The notes: generated by a model not told the origin, from the letters alone. A stretch of DNA of 64,000 nucleotides from Alkalihalobacillus deserti (GCF_020734105.1 NZ_JAJAFR010000010.1:1-64000); one strand, 5' to 3'. Positions 9,326 to 18,645 are shown, counted from the first letter of the stretch. Translations and numbers: made by a program.

Positions 9326-10342
9326 ATGAACCGTTCAATACACCAATTAGAAGAATTAGATAAAAGGCGTTTTCTTCACCAGACGTCATCGATTCAACAA
9401 CAGCAACAATATAGTCTACAGGTAACTGAAGCTGAAAAACAAATTAGTAGCCTGTGCAACATGTGTATCCCGTCTATAAAAGAAGGAACAGTTGCCTCAT
9501 ATATTCCTGCACTTTCTAAAATCGATCCCAAGACGTTTGCAGTTAGTATTATGGATGTAAAAGGTGAAGTGGTTTCTGTAGGAGATGTAACCCATACCTT
9601 TACATTACAAAGTGTTTCGAAAGTGATTTCATTTCTTTTTGCATTACAAACATTTGGAGAAGAACACGTATTTAAAAAAATTACATTAGAACCAAAAGGT
9701 GACCCTTATAATTCAATTACTGGCTTTCAATCAACTCCAGATGGAAATGTGTTTAATCCAATGATTAATTCAGGTGCACTTGTAACTTGTTCAATGATCG
9801 AAGAGGAATATGGAGAAAAAGCAAAAGAGAAGCTATTAGACTTTATTAATCTCCTAACAACTAATGAATGCGATGTTGATACAGGTGTTTATGAGTCTGA
9901 AAAGCAAACGGCTTATCGTAATCGAGCGCTCGCGTACTTTCTACAAGATTCAGGAGTAGTTAATAATGTTAACCAAGCACTCGATTTATATTTTTCTCAA
10001 TGTTCTGTCCGTGTAACGGTAAAGGACCTTGCTAGAATAGGCGTTATATTAGCGAATAAGGGAAGAGAACCTATAACAGGTAAACAGTTAATAGAGTCTA
10101 AATATGCAAAAATAGTAAAAGCTTACATGTTACTAAGCGGAATGTATGATGCACCTTCTAAATTTGCAATAAAGATTGGCGTTCCGGCTAAGAGTGGTGT
10201 TTCTGGTGGTATTTTAGCTTGTGTGACAGATAGAATGGGGATGGGTATACTATCTCCTCCTTTAGATAAAAAGGGAAATAGTGTAGTAGGAGTAAAATTA
10301 CTCGAACAACTATCAAATGAATTGGATTTATCTATCTTTTAG
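9326..10342 (+). CDS. glsA: Glutaminase
   Basis: This is a serine-type (beta-lactamase fold) glutaminase that hydrolyses glutamine to glutamate and ammonia in the cytoplasm. Family marks are IPALSKIDP, the catalytic SxxK in LQSVSKVISF, GDPYNSI, NPMINSGA and the C-terminal KSGVSGGILACV. At 338 residues it carries about 30 extra N-terminal residues relative to the usual 305-310, rich in Gln (QQQQQ near residue 23). GAAAGGAAGTCATCTTA gives an acceptable ribosome binding site for ATG 9326. The product feeds glutamate to the dehydrogenase two genes upstream, so putB, the dehydrogenase and this gene form one amino-acid catabolic group. Confidence 0.93.
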   Translation: MNRSIHQLEELDKRRFLHQTSSIQQQQQYSLQVTEAEKQISSLCNMCIPSIKEGTVASYIPALSKIDPKTFAVSIMDVKGEVVSVGDVTHTFTLQSVSKVISFLFALQTFGEEHVFKKITLEPKGDPYNSITGFQSTPDGNVFNPMINSGALVTCSMIEEEYGEKAKEKLLDFINLLTTNECDVDTGVYESEKQTAYRNRALAYFLQDSGVVNNVNQALDLYFSQCSVRVTVKDLARIGVILANKGREPITGKQLIESKYAKIVKAYMLLSGMYDAPSKFAIKIGVPAKSGVSGGILACVTDRMGMGILSPPLDKKGNSVVGVKLLEQLSNELDLSIF

Positions 10343-10494
10343 GCAATTCGGATTAGTCCATATTCTATGAAAAGCGTTAGAATGGTTAAAGAGAAATATT
10401 GTTATGCGTTAAAAGATGATAATGATAGATGATTTGCGTGCATGAACACAATCGAGTATTAATAAAGATAGCAACTATGAGATAATAGAGAAAA

Positions 10495-10857
10495 AGATCA
10501 AGACAGCTAAAGCAAAAAGAAATTTGCCAAATTGGAACATGATGTTGAAAAGCTGGAAAAATGAAAATAAGAAGTATTTAAAGTTGCTAGTAAATGGAGT
10601 AAATTACCCAAGAGAAGTACAGGGGACATCACAATTATTAATCAAGAGCTATTAAATAAGTTAAGGCTAGAAATGATTAATTGGAATAATAAAAAAGATA
10701 CAATGGGTAAGCAACAATTACAAAAGTTCTACAGTATTGCAGAGAAGATTTTAACATACGAGATTTGAATGAAAAGATATTACATCGGTTAATAGAGCAA
10801 ATTGAAATCAAAGAGGGTGGCGAGATAACAATCCACTATAAGTTCGCTAATCACTAA
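10495..10857 (+). pseudogene. Serine recombinase C-terminal remnant, copy 1
   Basis: Broken frames carry the end of a large serine recombinase: a coiled-coil piece FAKLEHDVEKLEK, then FYSIAEKILTYE and the typical tail LNEKILHRLIEQIEIKEGG followed by EITIHYKFANH. Frameshifts and stops interrupt it, and the catalytic N-terminal domain is absent. A related remnant in the same orientation lies at about 16660-16815, with further shared sequence after the coding part (AAATGTAGTG followed by CCAACA). It is gene debris from an integrated element. Confidence 0.75.
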
Positions 10858-10950
10858 ATTTGGTTGTCTAAAATGTAGTGACCAACACTCAACATATGTA
10901 GAGTGCTGTGCGTTACTAAGGGAAGGTCATTATAAGATGTAATAGTGAGT

Positions 10951-10985
10951 AAAGAGCCTTTTCAATAGAAAAGGCTCTTTTGAGT
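10951..10985 (+). terminator. Intrinsic terminator after recombinase remnant
   Basis: AAAGAGCCTTTT pairs with AAAAGGCTCTTT around a 6-base loop and runs into TTTTGAG. A second, weaker hairpin (GCCTT/AAGGC, 11057-11075, then T5) follows. The rest of 10986-11165 shows no gene. Confidence 0.75.
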
Positions 10986-11165
10986 TTATGGAGGTTTACA
11001 AAGGGTGATAACTAGTTCTCTTGTATAATATAAATCTTTTACGAATTAAGCTTAAGGCCTTTTAAGTAATAAGGCTTTTTGAAGTGTATAAAAGTGGGAA
11101 ACGAAAATGTTCTTCTCTATTTTCATATACAAAAGTGTAAACAGTGCACACTTTTGTAAACTAAA

Positions 11166-12029
11166 GGGCGTTGTTAACTTCATTCCAGGAAAGTGGTGCA
11201 GAAGTTGGCGATTACCTTGTTGATCATCCAAAGACTCCGTTAATTACATTTACGGGGTCTCGTGAAGTGGGGACGCGATTATACCAAAGAGCTGCTATTG
11301 TTCAACCAGGGCAAACTCATTTAAAAAGAGTATGTAGAAATGGGTGGGAAGGATACGGTTGTTGTTGATAAAGAGGCTGATCTTGACCTTGCTGCTGAGT
11401 CGATTGTAGTATCAGCGTTCGGCTTTTCTGGTCAAAAATGTTCTGCAGGTTCCAGAGCAGTTATTCATAAGGATGTATATGATGAAGTATTGGATAAAGC
11501 GATTAAATTAACAAAGGAACTGACTGTGGGTGATCCTACTTCTGGAGAAAACTACATGGGTGCTGTTGTCGATCAGAAAGCTTTTGATAAGATAATGGAT
11601 TATATCCGTATTGGAAAAAAAGAAGGGCGTTTAGTAACAGGCGGTGAAGGAGATGACTCAAAAGGTTACTTTATTCAGCCAACGATCTTTGCTGATTTAG
11701 ATCCAAAGGCACGTATTATGCAGGAAGAAATCTTTGGACCAGTGGTAGGATTCAGCAAGGCTGACGACTTTAATCACGCTCTTGAAATAGCTAACAATAC
11801 AGAATATGGTTTAACCGGAGCCATGATTACAAATAATCGTGCGCATATTGAACAGGCAAAGCAAGACTTCCATGTTGGGAATCTCTACTTTAACCGTAAT
11901 TCTACTGGTGCGATTGTTGGATATCATCCGTTTGGTGTTTTTAAAATGTCAGGCACTGATTCAAAAGCAGGCGGGCCAGATTATCTAGCCCTTCACATGT
12001 TAGCTAAAACGGTATCAGAAATGTATTAA
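11166..12029 (+). pseudogene. putC: P5C dehydrogenase, truncated and frameshifted
   Basis: This is the C-terminal 55 percent of a RocA/PutC-type 1-pyrroline-5-carboxylate dehydrogenase, which turns P5C into glutamate. The first about 220 codons are missing; sequence begins at GVVNFIPG in one frame, shifts by one base near 11190 (an extra A in the Gly-Ser codons) and shifts again near 11333 (two bases lost before EMGGKDT). The catalytic Cys block [13 protein letters not shown] and [10 protein letters not shown] are present. Near the C-terminus [21 protein letters not shown] carries what look like substitutions in the usual CTGAIVG and PFGG motifs. It is dead. Recombinase debris directly upstream suggests the 5' half was removed by an element. 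Confidence 0.92.
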
Positions 12030-12031
12030 GA

Positions 12032-12066
12032 AAAACAGTGGGAGACCAGCTCCCACTGTTTTTTAT
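12032..12066 (+). terminator. Terminator of the putC pseudogene
   Basis: CAGTGGGAG and CTCCCACTG form a 9-bp GC-rich stem with a 5-base loop, followed by TTTTTT. Confidence 0.9.
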
Positions 12067-12145
12067 ATTTTTCGGTTAGATGACCTATGTAACACATTTG
12101 CCAATACTCCTTAGAGAGCTGAAACGATTTCAACAGAACAGATCA

Positions 12146-12184
12146 GAAAAAGGTAGGTGGAGGCGTGAGGTCCATCTACCTTTA
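12146..12184 (-). terminator. Terminator of putP
   Basis: On the minus strand AAAGGTAGATGGA pairs with TCCACCTACCTTT (one G-T pair) and ends in a T-run, about 50 bases beyond the putP stop codon. Confidence 0.8.
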
Positions 12185-12231
12185 TGTTTGTATTGAAAGA
12201 GTTAAACATAGACAATTTCTATCTTTATTGT

Positions 12232-13758
12232 TTATACAGATTTGTTATGCTCATGTTGTTGTTTACCTGAATGGCTAACGGCTAGATTAAATTCCTCTTT
12301 AATTTCAAAGGACGGGTCTTTATCAATGAGGCTAACGATGACAATGGCAATCCATGCTAGGATGAATCCGGGAACGAGTTCATATAAGCCAATGCTATTT
12401 AATACTTGAATATTTCCCCATAGAATAACAGTAAAAGCACCAGATAGTATACCAGCAAGAGCTCCATTTTTCGTCATCCGACTCCAGAAAAGTGAGAGGA
12501 TAATAACTGGACCAAATGCTGCTCCAAAACCAGCCCATGCATAAGAAACAAGCTCTAATACATTTCCTCCGCTTTTAGCTAATACAACAGCAAGGATTGA
12601 AATGAAAATAACAGAACCACGACTGACCCAAACAAGCTCTTTTTCACTAGCATTCTTTCTGAAAATCTGTTTGTAAAAATCTTCCGCTATTGCACTCGAA
12701 GAAACTAATAATTGTGAATCAATTGTACTCATAATGGCTGCTAGAATAGCAGCGAGTAGAATACCTGCTATCCAGGGATTAAACAAGTTTTGTACTAGGA
12801 GTATAAATACACTTTCAGGATTGTCCAATGGTACATCAAATTGTGTGATTGCAACAAGTCCTACCAATCCTGCGCAAATAAGGGAGAGGACAACCCATAC
12901 GACAGCAATAAGTCTAGCTTTTGGAATTTCAGAAACACTTCTAATACTCATGAACCGAGTAAGGATATGTGGTTGTCCAAAGTATCCAAGTCCCCATGCT
13001 AATAAAGAAATAGTTCCAATTATACTAAATGAGGTTACATTTGTTATCCACATGTTATCTTCAATTCCAACAGATTTCATAATATCGAGCAAGTCAACAT
13101 TTACTTGTCCGATGCTACTCCATAGCCCTGTTAGTCCTCCGAGTGAAACAATCATTAAAGTCGGTACAAATATTAATGCACATAACATTAATATTCCTTG
13201 AACAAAATCTGTTAAGCTTACAGCTAGAAACCCACCGAGAAAGGTATAAGAAACAATGACGATAGCCCCTATATATAATGCTAAGTTATAGTCAATACCA
13301 AAAGCTTGTTCAAATAGGACAGCTCCCGCAACCATACCAGAGGATGCGTAGAATAAAAAGAAGACAATAATCGTGACTGCGGAAATAATACGTAATGTCT
13401 TAGTCGAATCTTTGAATCTATTTTCGAAATAATCTGGTATAGTAATTGAATTTACAACTTCAGTGTATTTGCGTAATCGTTTTGCAACGAACTGCCAATT
13501 TAAATAGGTACCAACCGCTAATCCGATGGCGATCCACATACCGTTTAAGCCTGATACATAGATAGCACCAGGAAGACCTAAAAGTAACCAACCACTCATA
13601 TCAGAGGCTTGTGCACTCATTGCTGCTACCCAGCTATTTAGACTTCTCCCTCCTAAGAAGTAATCGGAAATAGTATTTGTTTTTCTGTAGGTCCATAAAC
13701 CAATACCTAACATTCCAATTAAATAAACAATAAATGTAATAATAGTTGCTGTATTCAT
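12232..13758 (-). CDS. putP: Sodium/proline symporter
   Basis: This is an SSS-family transporter of 508 residues with about 13 membrane segments, the normal PutP size; it takes up proline with sodium. It shows the conserved N-terminal SDYFLGGRSLNSWVAAMSAQASDMSGWLLLGLPG block (residues about 31-64), the QPHILTRFMSIRS motif near residue 270 and ILAAIMSTIDSQLLVSSSAI near residue 345. A GAAGGAGTGA site precedes ATG 13758. It is translated from a transcript that starts at the sigma-54 promoter 13910-13926 and first passes the small peptide gene at 13767-13868. The cre-like box at 13889 predicts repression on good carbon sources. An inactive duplicate is at 4262-4704. Confidence 0.94.
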   Translation of the reverse strand: MNTATIITFIVYLIGMLGIGLWTYRKTNTISDYFLGGRSLNSWVAAMSAQASDMSGWLLLGLPGAIYVSGLNGMWIAIGLAVGTYLNWQFVAKRLRKYTEVVNSITIPDYFENRFKDSTKTLRIISAVTIIVFFLFYASSGMVAGAVLFEQAFGIDYNLALYIGAIVIVSYTFLGGFLAVSLTDFVQGILMLCALIFVPTLMIVSLGGLTGLWSSIGQVNVDLLDIMKSVGIEDNMWITNVTSFSIIGTISLLAWGLGYFGQPHILTRFMSIRSVSEIPKARLIAVVWVVLSLICAGLVGLVAITQFDVPLDNPESVFILLVQNLFNPWIAGILLAAILAAIMSTIDSQLLVSSSAIAEDFYKQIFRKNASEKELVWVSRGSVIFISILAVVLAKSGGNVLELVSYAWAGFGAAFGPVIILSLFWSRMTKNGALAGILSGAFTVILWGNIQVLNSIGLYELVPGFILAWIAIVIVSLIDKDPSFEIKEEFNLAVSHSGKQQHEHNKSV

Positions 13759-13766
13759 TCAGTTTG

Positions 13767-13868
13767 TCACTCCTTCTCGAAAATTAGCGTTAAAATAGAT
13801 AGGACGATGATCGCTATAAATGGAATAAAGACCCAAATCCATGTGGTAAATGAAAGGCTATCACTCAT
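13767..13868 (-). CDS. 33-residue membrane peptide linked to putP
   Basis: A short gene lies between the sigma-54 promoter and putP. GGAGTGTATAACG precedes ATG 13868, and the frame encodes MSDSLSFTTWIWVFIPFIAI continuing into a single hydrophobic helix and ending LIFEKE, with the stop only 8 bases before the putP start. It fits the pattern of small accessory subunits encoded just before sodium symporters, with a polar start, one helix and a charged tail. The role is inferred from position. In the decayed locus this gene was removed by a deletion between two CACTCC repeats. Confidence 0.75.
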   Translation of the reverse strand: MSDSLSFTTWIWVFIPFIAIIVLSILTLIFEKE

Positions 13869-13888
13869 CGTTATACACTCCTTTCCTT

Positions 13889-13902
13889 TGAAAGCGTTTT
13901 CT
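13889..13902. promoter_or_regulatory. cre-like CcpA box upstream of putP
   Basis: TGAAAGCGTTTTCT lies directly downstream of the -12 element of the sigma-54 promoter, so CcpA bound here would hinder initiation or elongation. It is conserved with the decayed copy at 4719-4732. Confidence 0.65.
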
Positions 13903-13909
13903 TTATACT

Positions 13910-13926
13910 TGCAAAAATTGTGCCAA
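13910..13926 (-). promoter_or_regulatory. Sigma-54 promoter of the putP operon
   Basis: The minus strand reads TTGGCACAATTTTTGCA: a perfect TTGGCAC -24 element and TTGCA -12 element, with GG and GC 10 bases apart. Confidence 0.88.
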
Positions 13927-13990
13927 TCATAATAAGTGTTGTTTTAATAGTTTTAGCTGCAATACTTAGACAAAAGTGTTTTGAATACTG

Positions 13991-14005
13991 TCTAAACTGT
14001 TTAGA
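13991..14005. promoter_or_regulatory. Activator binding palindrome (UAS) of putP
   Basis: TCTAAACTGTTTAGA is a perfect 7-1-7 palindrome about 65-95 bases upstream of the sigma-54 promoter. A further TTAGACA half-site lies at 13966-13972, and together with TGTCTAA (13989-13995) it forms a second, wider inverted repeat. Confidence 0.6.
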
Positions 14006-14059
14006 AAATTGACACAAATGAAAAAAGGTGGGAACTAGTCGTTCTCACCTTTTCTATCC

Positions 14060-15625
14060 CTATAAATTATATTTCTTTAGTTTGTTATATAAAGTGGCCC
14101 TTGAAATACCTAATAATTTTGCTGCGGCCGCCTTATTTCCAAACGTTTTTTGTAGTGCATATTGAATCTCTTCTTTACTTTGACCGTTAATTTTCTTCAT
14201 TTCCTCAAATTGAATGTTTAAGGTAGGAGGATTATTTTCCTTCACAAAGTTTTTTGGAAGATGGTGGGGTTTAATCACTTCGTTATCGTTTGCTAAAATG
14301 ATAATGCGTTCAATAATGTTACGAAGTTGCCGTATATTTCCTTGCCATGAGTGTTGAAGGAAGGTATACATAACTTCTGGATCGATTTCAGGAATAGGCA
14401 TCGAATATTTAAGAGAGAATTCCTTTAAAAATAATTGGATTAACTCAGGAATGTCTTCGATACGATCCCGTAACGGAGGAATAGATATTGAAATGACATT
14501 TAAACGGTAATATAAATCCTCCCGGAAACTTCCTTCAGCGATCATCTTTTCTAGATCTCGGTTTGTGGCAGCAATTATCCGTACGTCTGTTGGAAGTGCT
14601 TCATTTCCACTAACACGATAATAGTGCTTTTCTTGTAATACGCGTAATAACTTAACTTGTAATTCAAGCGGCATTTCTCCAATTTCATCAAGGAAGATTG
14701 TACCTCCCTTTGCAGCATCAAATTTTCCCTTTTTGCCACCTTTTACAGCTCCGGTAAAGGCGCCTTGTTCATATCCAAAAAGTTCACTTTCAAATAGCGC
14801 GGTAGGGATGGCACCACAGTTAATGGCAACAAAGGGTTGGTTAGATCGTTTTCCAGCATTATGAATTCCTTCGGCGAACAACTCCTTACCAACACCACTG
14901 TCTCCTGTTATTAAAACAGGGGCATCTGTTTTAGCTACTTTATTAGCTAGATTAATAGCCTCTTTTAAAACAGGGCTTCTACCTTTAATTTTGCTAAAAG
15001 GTGAAAGGTTCTGTTGGATTTGACTAGTGCTTTCTAATTCATGTAAGTAGGCGGTTGTTGAAGACAATTCATCATTTAATCTGACCATGTCACTAATATC
15101 TCTTTCTATTGATATTCCTCCAACGACTTGTTTATCAACATAGACAGGAGTTGTATTAATTAATACATGAACATTAGGGTGGGGCTGGTTGTATTTATTT
15201 GTGACTCCTTGTTTTTCTTTCATCGTTGACATTAGAACAATGGCCTCTTTCTCAAAAAATTTTGTAATAGACTGGCCATACACCTCGTTAAGTGTTAGTC
15301 CGTACATGTCTTCTGATTTATGATTCAAAAATAAGAAATTTCCATTACCATCAACAGTTGTTATAGCAGCTTCTACTGAGTTAAGAAGAGCATTATAATA
15401 GGCTTTTGTTAATTTCCATTGTTTAAAAACTTCTTTCATAAATGTTGCATATGGAACCCATCCGTAATATTCATCATTTGCCCCTTTTAAAGCAATATCA
15501 TTACCTTCTTGGATATTGTCAATGTCCGATAAAAGAGTGGTATGACTGTATACCTTCATTTTTTTTATATCAAGATCGCTTTTCCATGGTAGTGCTAATG
15601 TTTCAAGAGTCATATGATGCTGCAA
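14060..15625 (-). CDS. Sigma-54-dependent activator of proline genes
   Basis: This is a bacterial enhancer-binding protein of 521 residues. From the N-terminus: an unassigned region (1-75), a PAS domain (about 80-190: [20 protein letters not shown]), a coiled linker, and an AAA+ domain with Walker A GDSGVGKE (about 241), the sigma-54 contact loop GAFTGA (about 288), Walker B GGTIFLDE (about 307) and [10 protein letters not shown]. A Fis-type helix-turn-helix at the C-terminus ends the protein. It is intact, unlike its copy at 4905-6232, and all three sigma-54 promoters of the region are likely its targets. It resembles RocR-like activators; the inducer read by the PAS domain (proline or P5C) is inferred from neighbours. 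Confidence 0.92.
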   Translation of the reverse strand: MQHHMTLETLALPWKSDLDIKKMKVYSHTTLLSDIDNIQEGNDIALKGANDEYYGWVPYATFMKEVFKQWKLTKAYYNALLNSVEAAITTVDGNGNFLFLNHKSEDMYGLTLNEVYGQSITKFFEKEAIVLMSTMKEKQGVTNKYNQPHPNVHVLINTTPVYVDKQVVGGISIERDISDMVRLNDELSSTTAYLHELESTSQIQQNLSPFSKIKGRSPVLKEAINLANKVAKTDAPVLITGDSGVGKELFAEGIHNAGKRSNQPFVAINCGAIPTALFESELFGYEQGAFTGAVKGGKKGKFDAAKGGTIFLDEIGEMPLELQVKLLRVLQEKHYYRVSGNEALPTDVRIIAATNRDLEKMIAEGSFREDLYYRLNVISISIPPLRDRIEDIPELIQLFLKEFSLKYSMPIPEIDPEVMYTFLQHSWQGNIRQLRNIIERIIILANDNEVIKPHHLPKNFVKENNPPTLNIQFEEMKKINGQSKEEIQYALQKTFGNKAAAAKLLGISRATLYNKLKKYNL

Positions 15626-15833
15626 ATAAAAAACCTCCCAACAAAATTAAGAGTCTGTAATATATTTTACATGTCTGTCTATATTGACTTTATTATAGAC
15701 GGAATTGACTAAAAATTGTATATATTTTTTAGACTTACCTATTTCGTTATAAAGTTATTGCTCTTTAAAAAATGGGTTGTAATAGATTTATTATGAATTA
15801 AAGTAACCTAGATAAACCTTATGTCAATAGCAA

Positions 15834-15873
15834 GCTACCCATATCTCCTATAGGGGAGTGGGTAGCCTTTTTA
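15834..15873 (+). terminator. Terminator with no intact upstream gene
   Basis: GCTACCCA pairs with TGGGTAGC, extended by CTCC/GGGG, followed by TTTTT. No gene on the plus strand ends here, so it probably marks the end of a lost gene. Confidence 0.75.
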
Positions 15874-16659
15874 TATTAAGCAAAACGTAATTAATAACAC
15901 AGTATGTTGCTTTTTTCTGTCTGCATGTAAAATACACCCGTTCGAAAAGTAGAAAGGGAGTTGATAATAGAGCCATTCTTCTAGCACGATTCATGATTTG
16001 AATAAGAGATTGATAATCCTCTTCAATAATACATTATCAAGTTTTATTTTCTTTAATTCACGCTCAAGTTCTTGGCTTCGAAGTTGTAATTCTCTAATTT
16101 CATTATCATCATTTTCACGTTGGAAGTAGAGGTGTTTGTACACTTGTTTGATTCATTGTTTGCAAGGATTGAACAACTGACTCTAAAGACATCTCGGTAT
16201 CTAGTGATTGTCCACTTAGTTCCGCAGACGGTTGAGGCTTCCACAGAGGTCTCATTTGAGGATAATTGGAGAAAGAAAATGCCCTTTTCTTCTTTATGCT
16301 CTTTCTTTGAATCCACAATTTGTTTCATATAACTGATTCTGAACAAGAACATTCCATCTAAACCCACAAGCTGCAGATGTTTAATTCATCTCCTACTTTA
16401 TCGAACGCGCGAAGTTGAGTACTACCTTCTCAGTTAGAGATAATACATTTTATAAGTATGATGTTAATTCGTCAAACGAATATAGGGAACATCAATCCTG
16501 ATATAGAGAAACAGCGCGAAATGGAAATTGGACCAAATCATAGCCCCTTTTGTTAAACTAATTCTTCATAATCCACATTTAGGTGACTTAGTTCAGGGAG
16601 GAAGTACAACAAAAAAGTGTAACTGTTAAAGCAAGGGAGGTTAATAATCTACAAAATTA
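15874..16659. other. Gene debris, no intact gene
   Basis: Nothing intact is seen here. On the minus strand between about 16030 and 16320 several short frames look protein-like: a stretch EIRELQLRSQELERELKKIK followed by LDNVLL (coiled-coil composition) and, in a shifted frame upstream, a segment reading SLESVVQSLQTMNQTSVQT. This suggests a decayed gene of unknown family. The remainder shows stops in all frames. Confidence 0.4.
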
Positions 16660-16815
16660 TATTGTAGTGCCTATCACAGTATTGCCGGAAATACTTGAAC
16701 ATTCGGTGATTTAAACGAAGAAGTGTTACATCGGTTAATAGAGCAAATTGAAGTCAAAGAGGAGGGGCGGGATTACAATACACTATGAGTTTGCTAATCC
16801 GCTAAATATGGTGGT
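16660..16815 (+). pseudogene. Serine recombinase C-terminal remnant, copy 2
   Basis: The sequence repeats the tail of copy 1 at 10720-10857: a frame reading LNEEVLHRLIEQIEVKE, then after a frameshift ITIHYEFANPLN. The nucleotide match continues past the coding part (AAATGTAGTG, CCAACA, GTGGAGTGC). The two remnants differ at many positions, so they are related copies rather than a fresh duplication. Confidence 0.7.
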
Positions 16816-16876
16816 TTAAATGTAGTGGCCAACAAGTCAACACACGTGGAGTGCATCTCGCAACTCATTTTAAAAG

Positions 16877-16910
16877 AAGGCAACTAATCTTTTGGGGCGT
16901 TGCCTTTTAC
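16877..16910 (+). terminator. Intrinsic terminator after recombinase remnant 2
   Basis: AAGGCAAC and GTTGCCTT form an 8-bp stem followed by TTTT. The stretch 16911-17397 has no supportable gene. Confidence 0.65.
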
Positions 16911-17397
16911 GTTTCTTGAAGTGGATTTATAAAGCTATATTTAATATGGACACGACCGTCATGTTTACAAGAATCTTCTTAACGAGTGAATGCAGGATAT
17001 TTGGTGTAAGCTCTTTTATCGATATAAAGTCTTTCAGGCTTTTAAAATGTTAAGGGAATAATCTTCGTTGGCACATTCCTGCTGTTTTCATCAAAGTTGA
17101 GTTGAGTACTTTGTTGCGTTTAACATAAGACTCAAAAAAACAAACCACTGCTATACTATGAGAAAAAACAAACACGAATTTCAAAGATACGTGATTAAGG
17201 CATAGTTGATGCTCGATTCTTTTGTTTTGTTAGCGGTACCTTTTTCTAGCAGGAAGTTTAATGGAGCGTGGTAGTATATCGAAACGACTCATTAATCTAG
17301 CACATACCTTTAAAGGATCAATGATAGGGAGTAGTCGGAATTGTTACGATGTTCGCATCAACTACACAGCAGCAGCTTCTTTCTCGTGCAACTATTA

Positions 17398-17433
17398 AAG
17401 CCCATCAATTAACTGTTGATGGGCTTCTTTTTT
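17398..17433 (+). terminator. Strong terminator, convergent with M20 gene
   Basis: AAGCCCATCAA pairs perfectly with TTGATGGGCTT and is followed by CTTTTTTTT on the plus strand. No intact plus-strand gene precedes it. On the minus strand it follows the M20 peptidase stop and could also serve that gene. Confidence 0.8.
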
Positions 17434-18541
17434 ATAGCTCTTCTGTTTTGACTGATCTCTTATTTGTTTTATGATTAAAAGAGTTTACAAAGTCTTTAAG
17501 TACTTCTTGGTATTCTTTCACAGACTCTACGTAAACCATTTCCTTCTCACCATGCCAGTCAAAGCCAACGGGTCCAAACTCAACCGCGGAACCTCCATAC
17601 TCTGTAAAAAAATGACCATCGTTAGAGCCGTGTTGGCCATAAATATTGACTCGTTCGAGCTGAGTTTGCCTTTTGATAGAATCGGCCAGTGCTTCGACAT
17701 AGGGGTTATCTTCTTTCGTTTTAACCGGGCCGTTGCAAATATGAATGTTTACTTTACCATCCGTAATGTCTTCAATTTGATTGAAAATCTCATCGGGCGA
17801 TTGATCTGGCAAATATCTAATATCTAGAGACATCTCACAATGCTCAGGTACCTTATTGTAGACGGTTCCCCCTTTTAGCTTGGCGAGATTGATAGATGGT
17901 TTGTCATAAATGGGCGGGGCGGTCTCTTTTGCAAAAGGAAGTTGAAGAATGTCTTCATAGAGATCATAAGCTTTCTTAATTGCATTATGGCCTTCCCAAG
18001 GCCGGCTTCCGTGAGCTGGTTTGCCATGTATTTCAAAATCTAGCTGCAGGACTCCTTTAGATTGGATGGCAATACCAAAGTGTGTAGGTTCGCCACAAAT
18101 AATAAAATCACCCACATACCCTTTATCAGTCAAATGTTTGGTGCCGTTGAGTCCACCTGTTTCTTCGTCAGGCACGATCTGAAGCATGACTCGCGTTGCG
18201 GGGTTGCTGTCTTTTAACTGTGCGACCGTCTCCATCATTGCCGCTACTCCTGCTTTCATATCGATCGAACCGCGTCCATACATTTTTCCATCTTCAATAT
18301 AAGGTTGAAACTGGTTATCCTCTGCTTCGATGACATCGACATGACCGTTTAACACAATTGTGTCCTCACCATGGCCAATTTCACACACTAGCATGTGATA
18401 CCCATTATTAATTATTTTTTTCACTTCGAGGCCTTGGTCTTCTAACCATTTTTCACAATAATCGACAGCATCATTGGCTCCTGCTTTTTTAGAGCTGTCT
18501 ATTTTTATTAAATTTTCTAACAAGGGGATTGGGTCACCCAC
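17432..18541 (-). CDS. M20-family metallopeptidase/deacylase
   Basis: The product is a 369-residue zinc amidohydrolase of the ArgE/DapE/CPG2 group. Metal ligands and catalytic residues are all visible: NGHVDV (His, Asp), GRGSIDMKAG (bridging Asp), PDEETGG (catalytic Glu and ligand), CGEPT, and a late His in GSNDGHFF. A dimerisation domain sits between, around KPAHGSRPWEGHNAI. AGGAGGGATAAA precedes GTG 18541, the preferred start. The upstream gene on the same strand is an ATP-grasp ligase, with a terminator between. The substrate is unknown; an N-acyl amino acid or a peptide-like conjugate made by the neighbour is a reasonable guess. Confidence 0.85.
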   Translation of the reverse strand: MGDPIPLLENLIKIDSSKKAGANDAVDYCEKWLEDQGLEVKKIINNGYHMLVCEIGHGEDTIVLNGHVDVIEAEDNQFQPYIEDGKMYGRGSIDMKAGVAAMMETVAQLKDSNPATRVMLQIVPDEETGGLNGTKHLTDKGYVGDFIICGEPTHFGIAIQSKGVLQLDFEIHGKPAHGSRPWEGHNAIKKAYDLYEDILQLPFAKETAPPIYDKPSINLAKLKGGTVYNKVPEHCEMSLDIRYLPDQSPDEIFNQIEDITDGKVNIHICNGPVKTKEDNPYVEALADSIKRQTQLERVNIYGQHGSNDGHFFTEYGGSAVEFGPVGFDWHGEKEMVYVESVKEYQEVLKDFVNSFNHKTNKRSVKTEEL

Positions 18542-18585
18542 TTTATCCCTCCTACCAAGATTTTTTTACTTTAACTGATATGTCT

Positions 18586-18621
18586 TTAAAAAAAAACTGT
18601 CTAGACCGATCGGCTAGGCAG
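18586..18621 (-). terminator. Terminator/attenuator between ATP-grasp and M20 genes
   Basis: On the minus strand CTGCCTAG and CTAGACAG bracket a short GC-rich loop and are followed by nine T residues. This uncouples the peptidase from the upstream ligase, at least partly. Confidence 0.75.
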
Positions 18622-18645
18622 ATCATAATTTACTTGTTAATTGAA

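Noticed and set aside
12734-13201. 155-codon plus-strand frame inside putP
   Set aside because: It is the antisense shadow of an intact, well conserved transporter gene.
16053-16367. Intact 104-codon minus-strand protein
   Set aside because: Overlapping frames each hold only part of the protein-like sequence and there is no ribosome binding site, so I treat it as debris.
17471-17827. 118-codon plus-strand frame over the M20 gene
   Set aside because: Antisense shadow without a ribosome binding site.
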